IMG/VR virus record: IMGVR_UViG_3300025684_000024 | Span: 1-42,367 of that record | Direction: 5' to 3' (one strand) | DNA: 42,367 nucleotides | DNA from: a virus | Shown: positions 7,521 to 14,753 of the stretch, one piece after another | Layout: each line of letters starts with the position of its first letter | Numbering within the stretch: the first letter of the stretch is position 1 | Translations under genes and position numbers: made by a program | Notes under the pieces: generated by a model | Database searches by the model: none | What the model saw: only the letters and a program-made list of their open reading frames with translations | What the model was told of the DNA's origin: nothing

Positions 7521-7564
7521 GAATGTATAAATATATATAAAAACCGAAAAAGTCAAGTTTTTAA

Positions 7565-9580
7565 CTAAATAAGGGGGGTATTTTTTAGAATTTCTAAATT
7601 ACCCTCTTTTATTTTTAATATAATACCCATCTCTTTCGTGATATCACCCGTTAAGATATTATCACTAATGAAATCTTCACACAGATTCTGAATAATTCGC
7701 TTTATAGGTCTTGCACCATACTCTTCCTCAGAATTACGTTTTATTATCTCATCAACGACTGTTTTATGAAAAGTAATTTCATAGTTACTCTCCGTAAGTC
7801 TTTCACTTAAAATATTTAATTCAATCTGAACAATTTTCTTTAGTGATTTATCATCTAATTTGTCAAAAACAATTACATCATCAATTCTATTTAGGAATTC
7901 AGGGGTAAATTGATTCTTTAATGACTTTCTAATAATCGAATCTTTAATCTTTTCGTTATTACTATCATCACTAAATCCAATTCCACCACCAAATTCAGAA
8001 ACTTTCTTAGCACCTATATTAGATGTCATGATTATTAGTGTGTTCGTGAAATTAATTTTTCTACCAAACGAATCCGTTAGGTGACCTTCATCTAATATCT
8101 GTAGTAATAGGTTGAAGACATCCTTATGACCTTTTTCTATCTCATCAAATAAGACAACAGAAAATGGGTTGTTCTTAATCTTCTCAGTAAGTTGTCCACC
8201 TTCATCAAATCCAACATAACCAGGAGGGGACCCAATAAGTTTAGAAACGTTGTGTTTCTCCATAAACTCACTCATATCCACCCTAACAATTTTATCAGGA
8301 TCACCAAATAAGGTTTTAGCTAATGTTTTTGCTAAGTGTGTTTTACCAACACCTGTTGATCCTAAAAACATAAATGACCCAATTGGTTTGTTAGAACCTC
8401 TAACACCAACACGGTTCCGTCTAATTGATTTGGAGATGATCTCAACCGCATTATCCTGACCTATAACATTCTTAGATATTGTCTTTTCTAATGATAGAAG
8501 GTTCTTAGTCTCTTTTGTGTCAAGTTTAGTGATTGGGACACCCGTCATCTCGGTTATGATATTATATACATCATCAATAATAACGGGTTTCTTATTTAAC
8601 TTTTGTTCAACACTCCACTTTTTCTTTTCTAACTCTAATTTCTTAATGACCTTTTTCTCATTATCTCTTAGTTCTGCCGCTTTCTCATAATCTTGATTCC
8701 TAACCATTTCTTGTTTATCCAACTTAATTAGATCTGATTGGTTTCTCAGTTTTTCAATAATATCGGGAATTTTCACATTAATTTTCTTTTCGGAACCTAA
8801 TTCATCAAGAATATCTATTGCCTTGTCAGGGAACTGTTTATCGGTAATATATCTTTTAGATAAACTAACGATTGTTTCAATGACATTGTCTTGGTATTCG
8901 ACCATGTGATAATCCTCATAAGAATCTTTTAGGTTTTTAAGAATATCTATTGTTTCATCTATAGTTGGTTCTGTTAGGATGATCTTTTGGAATCGTCTAA
9001 CCAACGCACTATCTTTTTCAATATTCTTCTTATATTCATCAAATGTGGTTGCTCCGATACATTGTATTTCTCCCCTCGCTAATGCAGGTTTAAGAATATT
9101 TGCGGCGTCCATTGATCCTGATGCATTTCCCGCACCGACCATTGTATGAATTTCATCTATGAATACAATTACATTTGGTGCATCTTGTAATTCATTTAAT
9201 ATTGCCTTAATTCTTTCCTCAAACTGACCTCGGTATTTTGTTCCCGCAACTAATGATGTTAAATCGAGGGACATTATACGTTTATCTAAAAGATTAGTTG
9301 GACACGAACCATCATTAATCATAATTGCAAGTTTTTCAACTAACGCGGATTTACCAACCCCCGCATCTCCAACAATAATCGTATTATTCTTCTTTTTCCT
9401 TGAGAGAATTTGAGCAATACGTTTAACTTCTTTATCACGACCGATTATAGGGTCAATTAAACCTTGTTCGGCAAGTTTAATTAAATCTCTTGAAAAATTA
9501 TCTAAAATTGGGGTTGAACTCCCTTTCTTTCCTTTACGTTGTTGTTGAGGTGCTCCCTCTTCAAAAAATTCTACAGACAT
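7565..9580 (-). CDS. clpC-like: ClpC-like AAA+ unfoldase lacking the Clp N-domain
   Basis: This Hsp100 ATPase unfolds proteins for refolding or proteolysis. It has 671 residues and two AAA+ modules. The first has Walker A GDAGVGKS (71-78) and Walker B IDEIH (141-145). The second has GSTGVGKT (407-414), the pore-loop GYVG (454-457), Walker B LFDE (477-480) and arginine-finger region FLNRID. Between them is a short middle domain with a UVR-like NQDYEKAAELRDNEKK (295-310), which points to ClpC rather than ClpB. The usual N-terminal repeat domain of about 140 residues is missing. IGF at 534-536 sits where ClpC and ClpX carry the ClpP-docking loop. It is divergent from the Hsp20 gene. Confidence 0.9.
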   Translation of the reverse strand: MSVEFFEEGAPQQQRKGKKGSSTPILDNFSRDLIKLAEQGLIDPIIGRDKEVKRIAQILSRKKKNNTIIVGDAGVGKSALVEKLAIMINDGSCPTNLLDKRIMSLDLTSLVAGTKYRGQFEERIKAILNELQDAPNVIVFIDEIHTMVGAGNASGSMDAANILKPALARGEIQCIGATTFDEYKKNIEKDSALVRRFQKIILTEPTIDETIDILKNLKDSYEDYHMVEYQDNVIETIVSLSKRYITDKQFPDKAIDILDELGSEKKINVKIPDIIEKLRNQSDLIKLDKQEMVRNQDYEKAAELRDNEKKVIKKLELEKKKWSVEQKLNKKPVIIDDVYNIITEMTGVPITKLDTKETKNLLSLEKTISKNVIGQDNAVEIISKSIRRNRVGVRGSNKPIGSFMFLGSTGVGKTHLAKTLAKTLFGDPDKIVRVDMSEFMEKHNVSKLIGSPPGYVGFDEGGQLTEKIKNNPFSVVLFDEIEKGHKDVFNLLLQILDEGHLTDSFGRKINFTNTLIIMTSNIGAKKVSEFGGGIGFSDDSNNEKIKDSIIRKSLKNQFTPEFLNRIDDVIVFDKLDDKSLKKIVQIELNILSERLTESNYEITFHKTVVDEIIKRNSEEEYGARPIKRIIQNLCEDFISDNILTGDITKEMGIILKIKEGNLEILKNTPLI

Positions 9581-9598
9581 ATATTTTAAGGTTTTATA

Positions 9599-9629
9599 TA
9601 AACATAACGAAAATCATACAAAAAGTCAA
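9599..9629 (-). promoter_or_regulatory. Bacteroidetes-type promoter for clpC-like gene
   Basis: On the reverse strand TTG (9629-9627) is followed after 20 bases by TATGTTTA (9606-9599). This is close to the Bacteroidetes housekeeping consensus TTG-N19/20-TAnnTTTG and ends 19 bases before the ATG. It suggests transcription by unmodified host RNA polymerase, hence an early or middle gene. Confidence 0.45.
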
Positions 9630-9753
9630 ATCTATTTTAAAAAGACATTTAGTCATGATTTTTTATAATATACAGACAAAAAGTCATATATCACGAAATG
9701 GTACTCATATTGTAATAAGAGAATTGATAATAAATAAAAAAAAACGTAAAATT

Positions 9754-10125
9754 ATGTTAGTATTTAAAAATGACCCATTTTTTAAAATGGTAGATAACTT
9801 CTTCGACATTGCTGAAGAAAATGAAACACATGGTCAGGTTATGTGGAATCAAACTTATGATGACAATCAACATATAGTTGAATTTATTGTACCTGGTTTG
9901 AGTAAATCAGACATATCAATAGTTGTGGAGGAAAACCAACTAAAAATTTCACATGAAAAGACGGAAGAGACCTCAAAGTACGTTAATTCATTTGGTAGGG
10001 TATTTGATTTACCCGAAAATGTAGACGATAAGAAGATAACTGCTAAGGTTGAGGATGGTGTTTTACGGGTGTTACTACCAAAAACCAAGAAGAAAAAGTC
10101 ACAAAGAACAATTTCAGTTAATTAA
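9754..10125 (+). CDS. Hsp20/alpha-crystallin small heat-shock protein
   Basis: This is an ATP-independent holdase that binds unfolding proteins. The chosen ATG at 9754 gives 123 residues. The open frame extends upstream to 9490, but that extension is rich in Ile/Lys/Asn codons and runs through the promoter region into the clp gene. The alpha-crystallin domain covers about residues 28-115, with NQHIVEFIVPGLSKSDISIV, the strand VEENQLKISHEK, FGRVFDLPENVDDKKITAK and the hallmark DGVLRVLLPK (A-x-x-x-n-G-v-L pattern). The C-terminal RTISV provides the I/V-x-I/V-like anchor. Pairing with the Clp gene suggests a shared proteostasis role. A hairpin terminator follows. Confidence 0.88.
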   Translation: MLVFKNDPFFKMVDNFFDIAEENETHGQVMWNQTYDDNQHIVEFIVPGLSKSDISIVVEENQLKISHEKTEETSKYVNSFGRVFDLPENVDDKKITAKVEDGVLRVLLPKTKKKKSQRTISVN

Positions 10126-10127
10126 GA

Positions 10128-10150
10128 TAGCCCCCGTAAGGGGGTTTATC
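10128..10150 (+). terminator. Intrinsic terminator after Hsp20 gene
   Basis: CCCCC (10131-10135) and GGGGG (10140-10144) form a tight hairpin with loop GTAA, followed by TTT. It lies three bases past the Hsp20 stop codon. The U tract is short, so efficiency may be moderate. Confidence 0.65.
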
Positions 10151-10160
10151 ATTTCTTAGA

Positions 10161-10168
10161 TATTTATA
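10161..10168 (+). promoter_or_regulatory. Late-promoter-like motif TATTTATA
   Basis: TATTTATA stands 65 bases before the KTSC gene start, just after the Hsp20 terminator. That is the position expected for a new transcription unit. Confidence 0.4.
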
Positions 10169-10233
10169 ATATACATCAGACTGACTTGATTAAATCGTGA
10201 TAAATTGTTATATTAAATTAAAATACAAAAATT

Positions 10234-10476
10234 ATGGCAATACTATCAGAAAAAATCAATGGTAAAGAGATTTTAATTGAAATCGATTCATCTAATTTAA
10301 AGTCTGCATCTTACAATACGGAAGGTGGAACATTAGTCGTCACGTTTAAAAGTGGTGGAAGTTATGAGTATTATAAAGTCCCGTGGGAAGCGTTTACCAA
10401 ATTAAGACTCGCAGAATCACAGGGTAGGTTTTTCAATCTTAGTATTGCAAAGACTTATGAGTTTAAGAAATTATAA
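10234..10476 (+). CDS. KTSC-domain protein
   Basis: The 80-residue product matches the KTSC domain over residues about 18-77. It has SSNLKSASYNTEGGTLVVTF, the G-x-YEYYKVPWEAF strand-turn, and LAESQGRFFNLSIAKTYEF, where the K-T-S-C family shows a conserved small residue plus FN. KTSC domains are small beta folds found alone or at the end of phage and bacterial proteins; one proposal is RNA or nucleotide-related binding, not proven. The stop codon overlaps the ATG of the nucleotidyltransferase gene (TAATG), so the two are probably translated together. Confidence 0.75.
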   Translation: MAILSEKINGKEILIEIDSSNLKSASYNTEGGTLVVTFKSGGSYEYYKVPWEAFTKLRLAESQGRFFNLSIAKTYEFKKL

Positions 10477-11243
10477 TGAAAAACATTCAATTAGTTGATG
10501 AGTTAATCGAAGAGATTGGTAACAATCAAGATATTGTTAAATCATTTGAAATAAGAGATGCACTGTCCACCGACATATTCGGAGAAAAGGATGGTGAATT
10601 TTTTATGCTTGATGAAATCAAAAAAAGATTAATGGTCGTTACTGAAGAATTCATGAATTTTATTGACATTGACTTCTTTGTACATGACATTATATTAACA
10701 GGTTCGTTGGCTAACTACAATTGGTCCAAGTACTCAGACGTTGATTTACACATTCTAATTGATTATAACGAAACAGAGTACAACCTCGACTTATTAAAGA
10801 AATTCTTTGATAGTAAGAGAAGTTTGTGGAATAAACAACATAAGATATTAATAAAAGGGTTCGACTGTGAGATATATGTACAGGATGTTAATGAAAAACA
10901 TTTAGCGTCGGGTATCTATTCTGTCTTAAATGATGAATGGGTGGTTACCCCTGAACGTACAATCCAATCAATTGATAAAGAATTGATTATTAAAAAGTCG
11001 GAGGTATTTGAGGATTTAATCGATGGTATTAAATCATCTTTTGAGAAAGGAGATGATGTTTCTGAAGATATATCTAAGGTTAAAAAGAAATTAAAATCAT
11101 TTAGACAGTGTGGTTTGGACAAAGGTGGTGAATACTCATATGAGAATTTGGCCTTCAAACTTTTAAGGAGAAATGGTTATATAGGGGAGTTGTTGGGAAT
11201 CCAAACTAAACTCACCGATAAGAAATTATCCATAGAACAATAG
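10476..11243 (+). CDS. Nucleotidyltransferase-fold protein
   Basis: The product has 255 residues. LTGSLANYNWSKYSDVDLHIL (about residues 74-94) is the NTP-transferase signature hG[GS]-x9-13-DhD, with the two metal-binding Asp in DVD and a third likely Asp in the FDCEIYVQD strand (about 129-137). The C-terminal half is helical and charged, ending with a Tyr/Leu-rich helix. Such proteins attach nucleotides to RNA, proteins or small molecules. The substrate cannot be read from sequence. Similar stand-alone proteins occur in large T4-like phages of marine bacteria. It follows KTSC by a TAATG overlap. Confidence 0.75.
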   Translation: MKNIQLVDELIEEIGNNQDIVKSFEIRDALSTDIFGEKDGEFFMLDEIKKRLMVVTEEFMNFIDIDFFVHDIILTGSLANYNWSKYSDVDLHILIDYNETEYNLDLLKKFFDSKRSLWNKQHKILIKGFDCEIYVQDVNEKHLASGIYSVLNDEWVVTPERTIQSIDKELIIKKSEVFEDLIDGIKSSFEKGDDVSEDISKVKKKLKSFRQCGLDKGGEYSYENLAFKLLRRNGYIGELLGIQTKLTDKKLSIEQ

Positions 11244-11272
11244 AAAACTAAATATTTTTCCTGTTATTGTTG

Positions 11273-11280
11273 TATTTATA
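11273..11280 (+). promoter_or_regulatory. Late-promoter-like motif TATTTATA
   Basis: TATTTATAATAAAA begins here, 33 bases before the ATG at 11314. The same 14 bases occur on the reverse strand upstream of the gene that starts at 42065. Confidence 0.45.
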
Positions 11281-11313
11281 ATAAAAGAATAAGTTAAAAT
11301 CAAATATATTAAT

Positions 11314-12372
11314 ATGTCAAAACTTAGACCATTGGGTAGTGAAAAATTACCTGTAGATGAAAAATTAAAAAGGATTATGGAAATTGCCAACTATGGTAGA
11401 ACCCCTAAGTCCACAATTAACGAAAACAAATCACACAAAAAAGTGGAATTCCTTATGGAGTCTACCAACGGTATGTATGGTATTGTTAAAGAAGGATCTT
11501 CGTACTATGTACAAAAAGGTATTAACGAATCATCCCTTGATTATATCGGTGGTATGTTCATGAAAGATAAAAATAGGTTTTCGTCTTATTCAACAGCATT
11601 AAAACGATTAGAGCTTATAAGTGGTCAAGAAACACTTAATGAAGCAAAAAAATACGTATTAAAATCTAAAGGTGGTGAATCATCAGCACCTGTTGAAGAT
11701 ATTCCCGCTGAACCAGTTGCTGCAGAACCAGAGATGGACGCACCAATTGATGATGCACCTGTTGAAGGACCTGAAATGGACTCAGTAGATGGTGACGAAC
11801 CAATTGAAGACTTACCAACTGACGATTTAGAAGATGAGGGAGAAGATGGTAAGAAATCTGATTACATGGGAGAGGTTCAAAAGTTCTCAGGAAAATTAGG
11901 TCAAGCATTAAGAGATGTTAAAGACAACATGGAAAGTGATGACATCAAGTATGTTATTAATATGGTTCTTTCTGCTGTCGATTTAGAAGCATTGGACGAA
12001 GATGATAGAGAAGATATTGCTGAAAAGTTTGAATCAAAAGATGATGAAGACTTTGTTGATAATTTTGACGAAGATGGTGAACCAATTGATGGTGAGTCAG
12101 ATGATGAATTTGAAGATGAAGAAATTCCTTCAGATGAAGATACTGAACTTGATGAAATTATGGATAAACTTGAAAGTTTTATCGATACCGACACAATTGT
12201 TGATGAAGATGAGATTGAAGAAGGTGGTGACATAGACATTAGTCAATTTAATGATCTTGGAATGGCAGAAACTGTTTCTGATGTAGATGAGGACGTTGAA
12301 CTTGATTTGGATGAACTTAAAGGTGAAATTAACAAACATGTTGATGCAACTTTGAGTAAATACTTTAAGTAG
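11314..12372 (+). CDS. Highly acidic putative head/core protein
   Basis: The product has 352 residues. Residues 1-125 are mixed charge, with a compact segment GMYGIVKEGSSYYVQKGINE (about 53-72) that resembles a small beta domain. Residues about 130-320 are dominated by Asp and Glu. A helical patch (about 190-235, VINMVLSAVDLEALDEDDRE) and a C-terminal helix (VDATLSKYFK) interrupt the acidic run. Several I/L-N-E tripeptides occur (INENK, INESS, LNEAK), matching the (L/I)-x-E rule of T4 prohead protease sites. A core or internal head protein is the best guess. It heads a tightly packed four-gene unit leading to the terminase. Confidence 0.55.
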   Translation: MSKLRPLGSEKLPVDEKLKRIMEIANYGRTPKSTINENKSHKKVEFLMESTNGMYGIVKEGSSYYVQKGINESSLDYIGGMFMKDKNRFSSYSTALKRLELISGQETLNEAKKYVLKSKGGESSAPVEDIPAEPVAAEPEMDAPIDDAPVEGPEMDSVDGDEPIEDLPTDDLEDEGEDGKKSDYMGEVQKFSGKLGQALRDVKDNMESDDIKYVINMVLSAVDLEALDEDDREDIAEKFESKDDEDFVDNFDEDGEPIDGESDDEFEDEEIPSDEDTELDEIMDKLESFIDTDTIVDEDEIEEGGDIDISQFNDLGMAETVSDVDEDVELDLDELKGEINKHVDATLSKYFK

Positions 12373-12374
12373 AT

Positions 12375-12779
12375 ATGAGATTAATCTATATCAATGAAAT
12401 TGGAGCTGATTATAAAGGTCAGAAACAATATGAATTCATTTTCAGTAGTCAAACAGAATTTGATATAGAGGAATGGTACCATGTACCGGCATCAACATAC
12501 CCCGAATCACTTTCACCCGATTTAGAATATGTGGATTCTGTTGGAGTGTTGAAGAACACCGACATTAACCTCGACCTTATACAAAAATCCGATTACTTCG
12601 GTATTATAGATTCTGTAGATGGTGTTGTGGCCTTAGGGTGGGAAAAGTTTGATTATGAGAGTGAGTTTGAACGTCTCACTTTTTCTTTTGGTGAGAAATA
12701 TGAAAAGGTAACCGAAAAATTAGATGGACGTGGATACAAACTTATAAAAGAAGATTTAAAATTTAAAATGGGGATATGA
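12375..12779 (+). CDS. Conserved-looking phage hypothetical protein
   Basis: The product has 134 residues and begins MRLIYINEIGADYKGQKQYE. A beta strand with an aromatic-rich turn follows (EFIFSSQTEFDIEEWYHVPA), then a middle part naming no motif and a C-terminal segment ERLTFSFGEKYEKVTEKLDGRGY. The YEFIF...W.P pattern and position next to head genes resemble a protein of unknown role in T4-like marine phages, but I cannot name it. It starts two bases after the acidic protein and overlaps the next gene by ATGA. Confidence 0.55.
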   Translation: MRLIYINEIGADYKGQKQYEFIFSSQTEFDIEEWYHVPASTYPESLSPDLEYVDSVGVLKNTDINLDLIQKSDYFGIIDSVDGVVALGWEKFDYESEFERLTFSFGEKYEKVTEKLDGRGYKLIKEDLKFKMGI

Positions 12780-13381
12780 AAAGACCAGAATTAGTAAAAA
12801 AACTTATGAATGAAGGTTTAAGTGAGAAATTACTTTCAAACCTAACAGATAAACAACTAAAAGACCTATCTGAGAGAGTTTTATCGGAAGAAACACTTAA
12901 CATACCTAAAGACGATAAAGCATCAATAGATCAAGCCAAAAAAGGTGGACAAGCATTTGTTACTTACGAAGAAGATTCTGTTGGTGAATTATGTGAAGTG
13001 TGTGAAAAAGAACCATGTCGTTGCGAAACTAACGAAGTGAACGAATGGGTTGAAGGTTTAGTTAAATCTAACTACCACCCTGAAGTAACAACAAAGAAAG
13101 AGATGTATGAAATGATTGGTTCATTATCTGATAGTGCGGATGCATTAGGAGACGCTAAAAGAATGTTTAGTTCAGATGGTAATATAGTTGATGAACAATC
13201 ACCTCAACCATCTGAACCTGATACGGATGCTCCTGTAAGGGAGAAACCAACAACAAAACCAGGTAAACCAAAAAGAGAAAATCCGTTTGAACCAAAACAT
13301 AAACCAAAACCTAAAGCGGTGTTACCAAAACAGCTAAGTTTTGCATCATTAGGTATTGAATTAAAACAAGCCGCGGAATGA
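12776..13381 (+). CDS. Hypothetical protein with Cys knuckle and Pro/Lys-rich tail
   Basis: The product has 201 residues. An N-terminal helical region (MKRPELVKKLMNEGLSEKLL) is followed by a compact CEVCEKEPCRCE at about 78-89, four Cys in a C-x2-C-x4-C-x-C array that could bind zinc. A helical stretch (about 105-140) follows, then a disordered Pro/Lys/Glu-rich segment (about 150-185, KPTTKPGKPKRENPFEPKHK). It overlaps both neighbours by four bases (ATGA), so it belongs to the same translational unit. The family is not recognised. A structural or assembly role is inferred from neighbours only. Confidence 0.5.
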   Translation: MKRPELVKKLMNEGLSEKLLSNLTDKQLKDLSERVLSEETLNIPKDDKASIDQAKKGGQAFVTYEEDSVGELCEVCEKEPCRCETNEVNEWVEGLVKSNYHPEVTTKKEMYEMIGSLSDSADALGDAKRMFSSDGNIVDEQSPQPSEPDTDAPVREKPTTKPGKPKRENPFEPKHKPKPKAVLPKQLSFASLGIELKQAAE

Positions 13382-14697
13382 TTAGTAAAAAATCACTTTT
13401 AGAAACAATTAAAAACATTAAGGAAATGCCAGTAGATTATGGTGACAACCCTGAAAGAATAGAACCAGGTCTTGAGGATAAACTTTCAACACAAGACACA
13501 CCTTATAAAGATAACCCTGCGTTTCCACAAGATACCCCTGATGGGTTACCATCTAATTGGGAAGAGTTATTGGCGTCTAAGAGATTTAAAGACGTTGTGG
13601 AGAAGGTAAAACGATATACGGGGACCGAAGGTAATGTTACCGATCAAGGTACATTCATGTCTCTTGTAGGTACTATGCAACAAATGTTAAATAGTGTTTT
13701 ACAGTTCGAATCAGAACACAAAGAATATTTAGAGAATTTAGCGGTAGAATTAGTCAAGAAAGAAATGGCACTACCTGAAGGATCATTACAATTTGATGCT
13801 AAGTTAGTTGGTATGGGTGAAATTTCACCTGAAGGTTTCCAGCAACAAGGTGAAGAACCAAGTGAAGAAGAAGTACAACAACAATTTGGTGTTGATGCTG
13901 AAGAAGCTGAAGATGATGTGGAAGATTTTATCGACGCATTTGAACAGTTTGATCAAGAGACAGCTAAAAGAAGATTTATAAATGCATTAATTCAAGGATC
14001 ATCCAAAAAAGGACATTACATGTTTGAATTAGTTGCAACGGAATTAGAAGAAAAAAACCCTAACATCCTTACTCAGTATGGTATATTAATGTCAGTAAAC
14101 GATCTTATGTATTGGATACTACCTGATGGTGTTGTACAACAAGGTATGGAAGGTGGAAGTTTTGCGGGTAAAGAAGAGGTTGATACTGAAACAGATCCTC
14201 CAACAGTTAGAGCAACTGCAGTATTTTTTCCAGCATTAATTCACGAACTCATTAAAGGTGTTATGGAAGTTATGGGAACTAAAGGTTTACCTGACGATCC
14301 TCGTGCCGCTGAGATGGTTATGAATTCGACAGATACATTACCATCAGAGATATGGGATTTAAGATTAGGTCCTGTTATTTGGGAAAAATTTAGAGAGTCT
14401 TATCCTGAAAAAATTATGGATGAGGAATTGAAACACATTCAAAATTACTTATTCTCAAGATTCTCATCTTTAGATAATGATGAATTTTTTAAAGTTTCAA
14501 GAGAAATACTGAAAGGAAGTACCTTAGGTAAAGAAATTATAAGTAATATGGTTGATCAGATTATTCAGGATTTACAGAGTGAAGATTATGAAGAGGACCA
14601 ATATAATAGAGAATATGGAGACGATGATGATGATGATGGACTCGGAGGATTCTTAGGGTCATTAGGGATTACATTTTCTCCTGAAGACGATAATTAA
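13378..14697 (+). CDS. Large hypothetical protein, putative structural/assembly
   Basis: The product has 439 residues. The N-terminal 75 residues are polar with several Pro (KDNPAFPQDTPDGLPSNWEE). Helical segments with acidic linkers follow, notably EEVQQQFGVDAEEAEDDVED (about 165-190), a hydrophobic stretch ATAVFFPALIHELIKGVMEV (about 278-297), and an acidic end EYGDDDDDDGLGGFLG. No enzymatic motif is visible. The gene ends 19 bases before a terminator that isolates it from the terminase gene, so it closes the 11314-14697 unit. A head-assembly role is plausible, not shown. Confidence 0.55.
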   Translation: MISKKSLLETIKNIKEMPVDYGDNPERIEPGLEDKLSTQDTPYKDNPAFPQDTPDGLPSNWEELLASKRFKDVVEKVKRYTGTEGNVTDQGTFMSLVGTMQQMLNSVLQFESEHKEYLENLAVELVKKEMALPEGSLQFDAKLVGMGEISPEGFQQQGEEPSEEEVQQQFGVDAEEAEDDVEDFIDAFEQFDQETAKRRFINALIQGSSKKGHYMFELVATELEEKNPNILTQYGILMSVNDLMYWILPDGVVQQGMEGGSFAGKEEVDTETDPPTVRATAVFFPALIHELIKGVMEVMGTKGLPDDPRAAEMVMNSTDTLPSEIWDLRLGPVIWEKFRESYPEKIMDEELKHIQNYLFSRFSSLDNDEFFKVSREILKGSTLGKEIISNMVDQIIQDLQSEDYEEDQYNREYGDDDDDDGLGGFLGSLGITFSPEDDN

Positions 14698-14715
14698 ATA
14701 ACACAAATTATAAGA

Positions 14716-14740
14716 AAGTGGTCAATAGACCACTTTTTTT
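14716..14740 (+). terminator. Intrinsic terminator before terminase gene
   Basis: AAGTGGTC (14716-14723) pairs perfectly with GACCACTT (14728-14735) around loop AATA, followed by a T tract. It separates the upstream unit from the terminase, whose own promoter-like motif begins one base later. Confidence 0.85.
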
Positions 14741-14741
14741 G

Positions 14742-14749
14742 TATTTATT
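14742..14749 (+). promoter_or_regulatory. Late-promoter-like motif TATTTATT at terminase
   Basis: TATTTATTGGATATG places the motif only four bases from the terminase ATG and directly after a terminator. If it acts as a -10 element the transcript would begin at or inside the start codon. Confidence 0.5.
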
Positions 14750-14753
14750 GGAT

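Noticed and set aside
7415-7564. tRNA-like or riboswitch element
   Set aside because: Hairpins are present, but no cloverleaf with a TTC arm or known riboswitch core could be drawn; kept only as an unclassified structured stretch.
9490-9753. N-terminal extension of the Hsp20 frame
   Set aside because: It covers the divergent promoter region and the start of the clp gene; Hsp20 proteins of this type begin just before the alpha-crystallin domain, as from 9754.
14718-14753. Longer terminase start
   Set aside because: It would begin inside the terminator hairpin; ATG 14754 directly follows the promoter-like motif.
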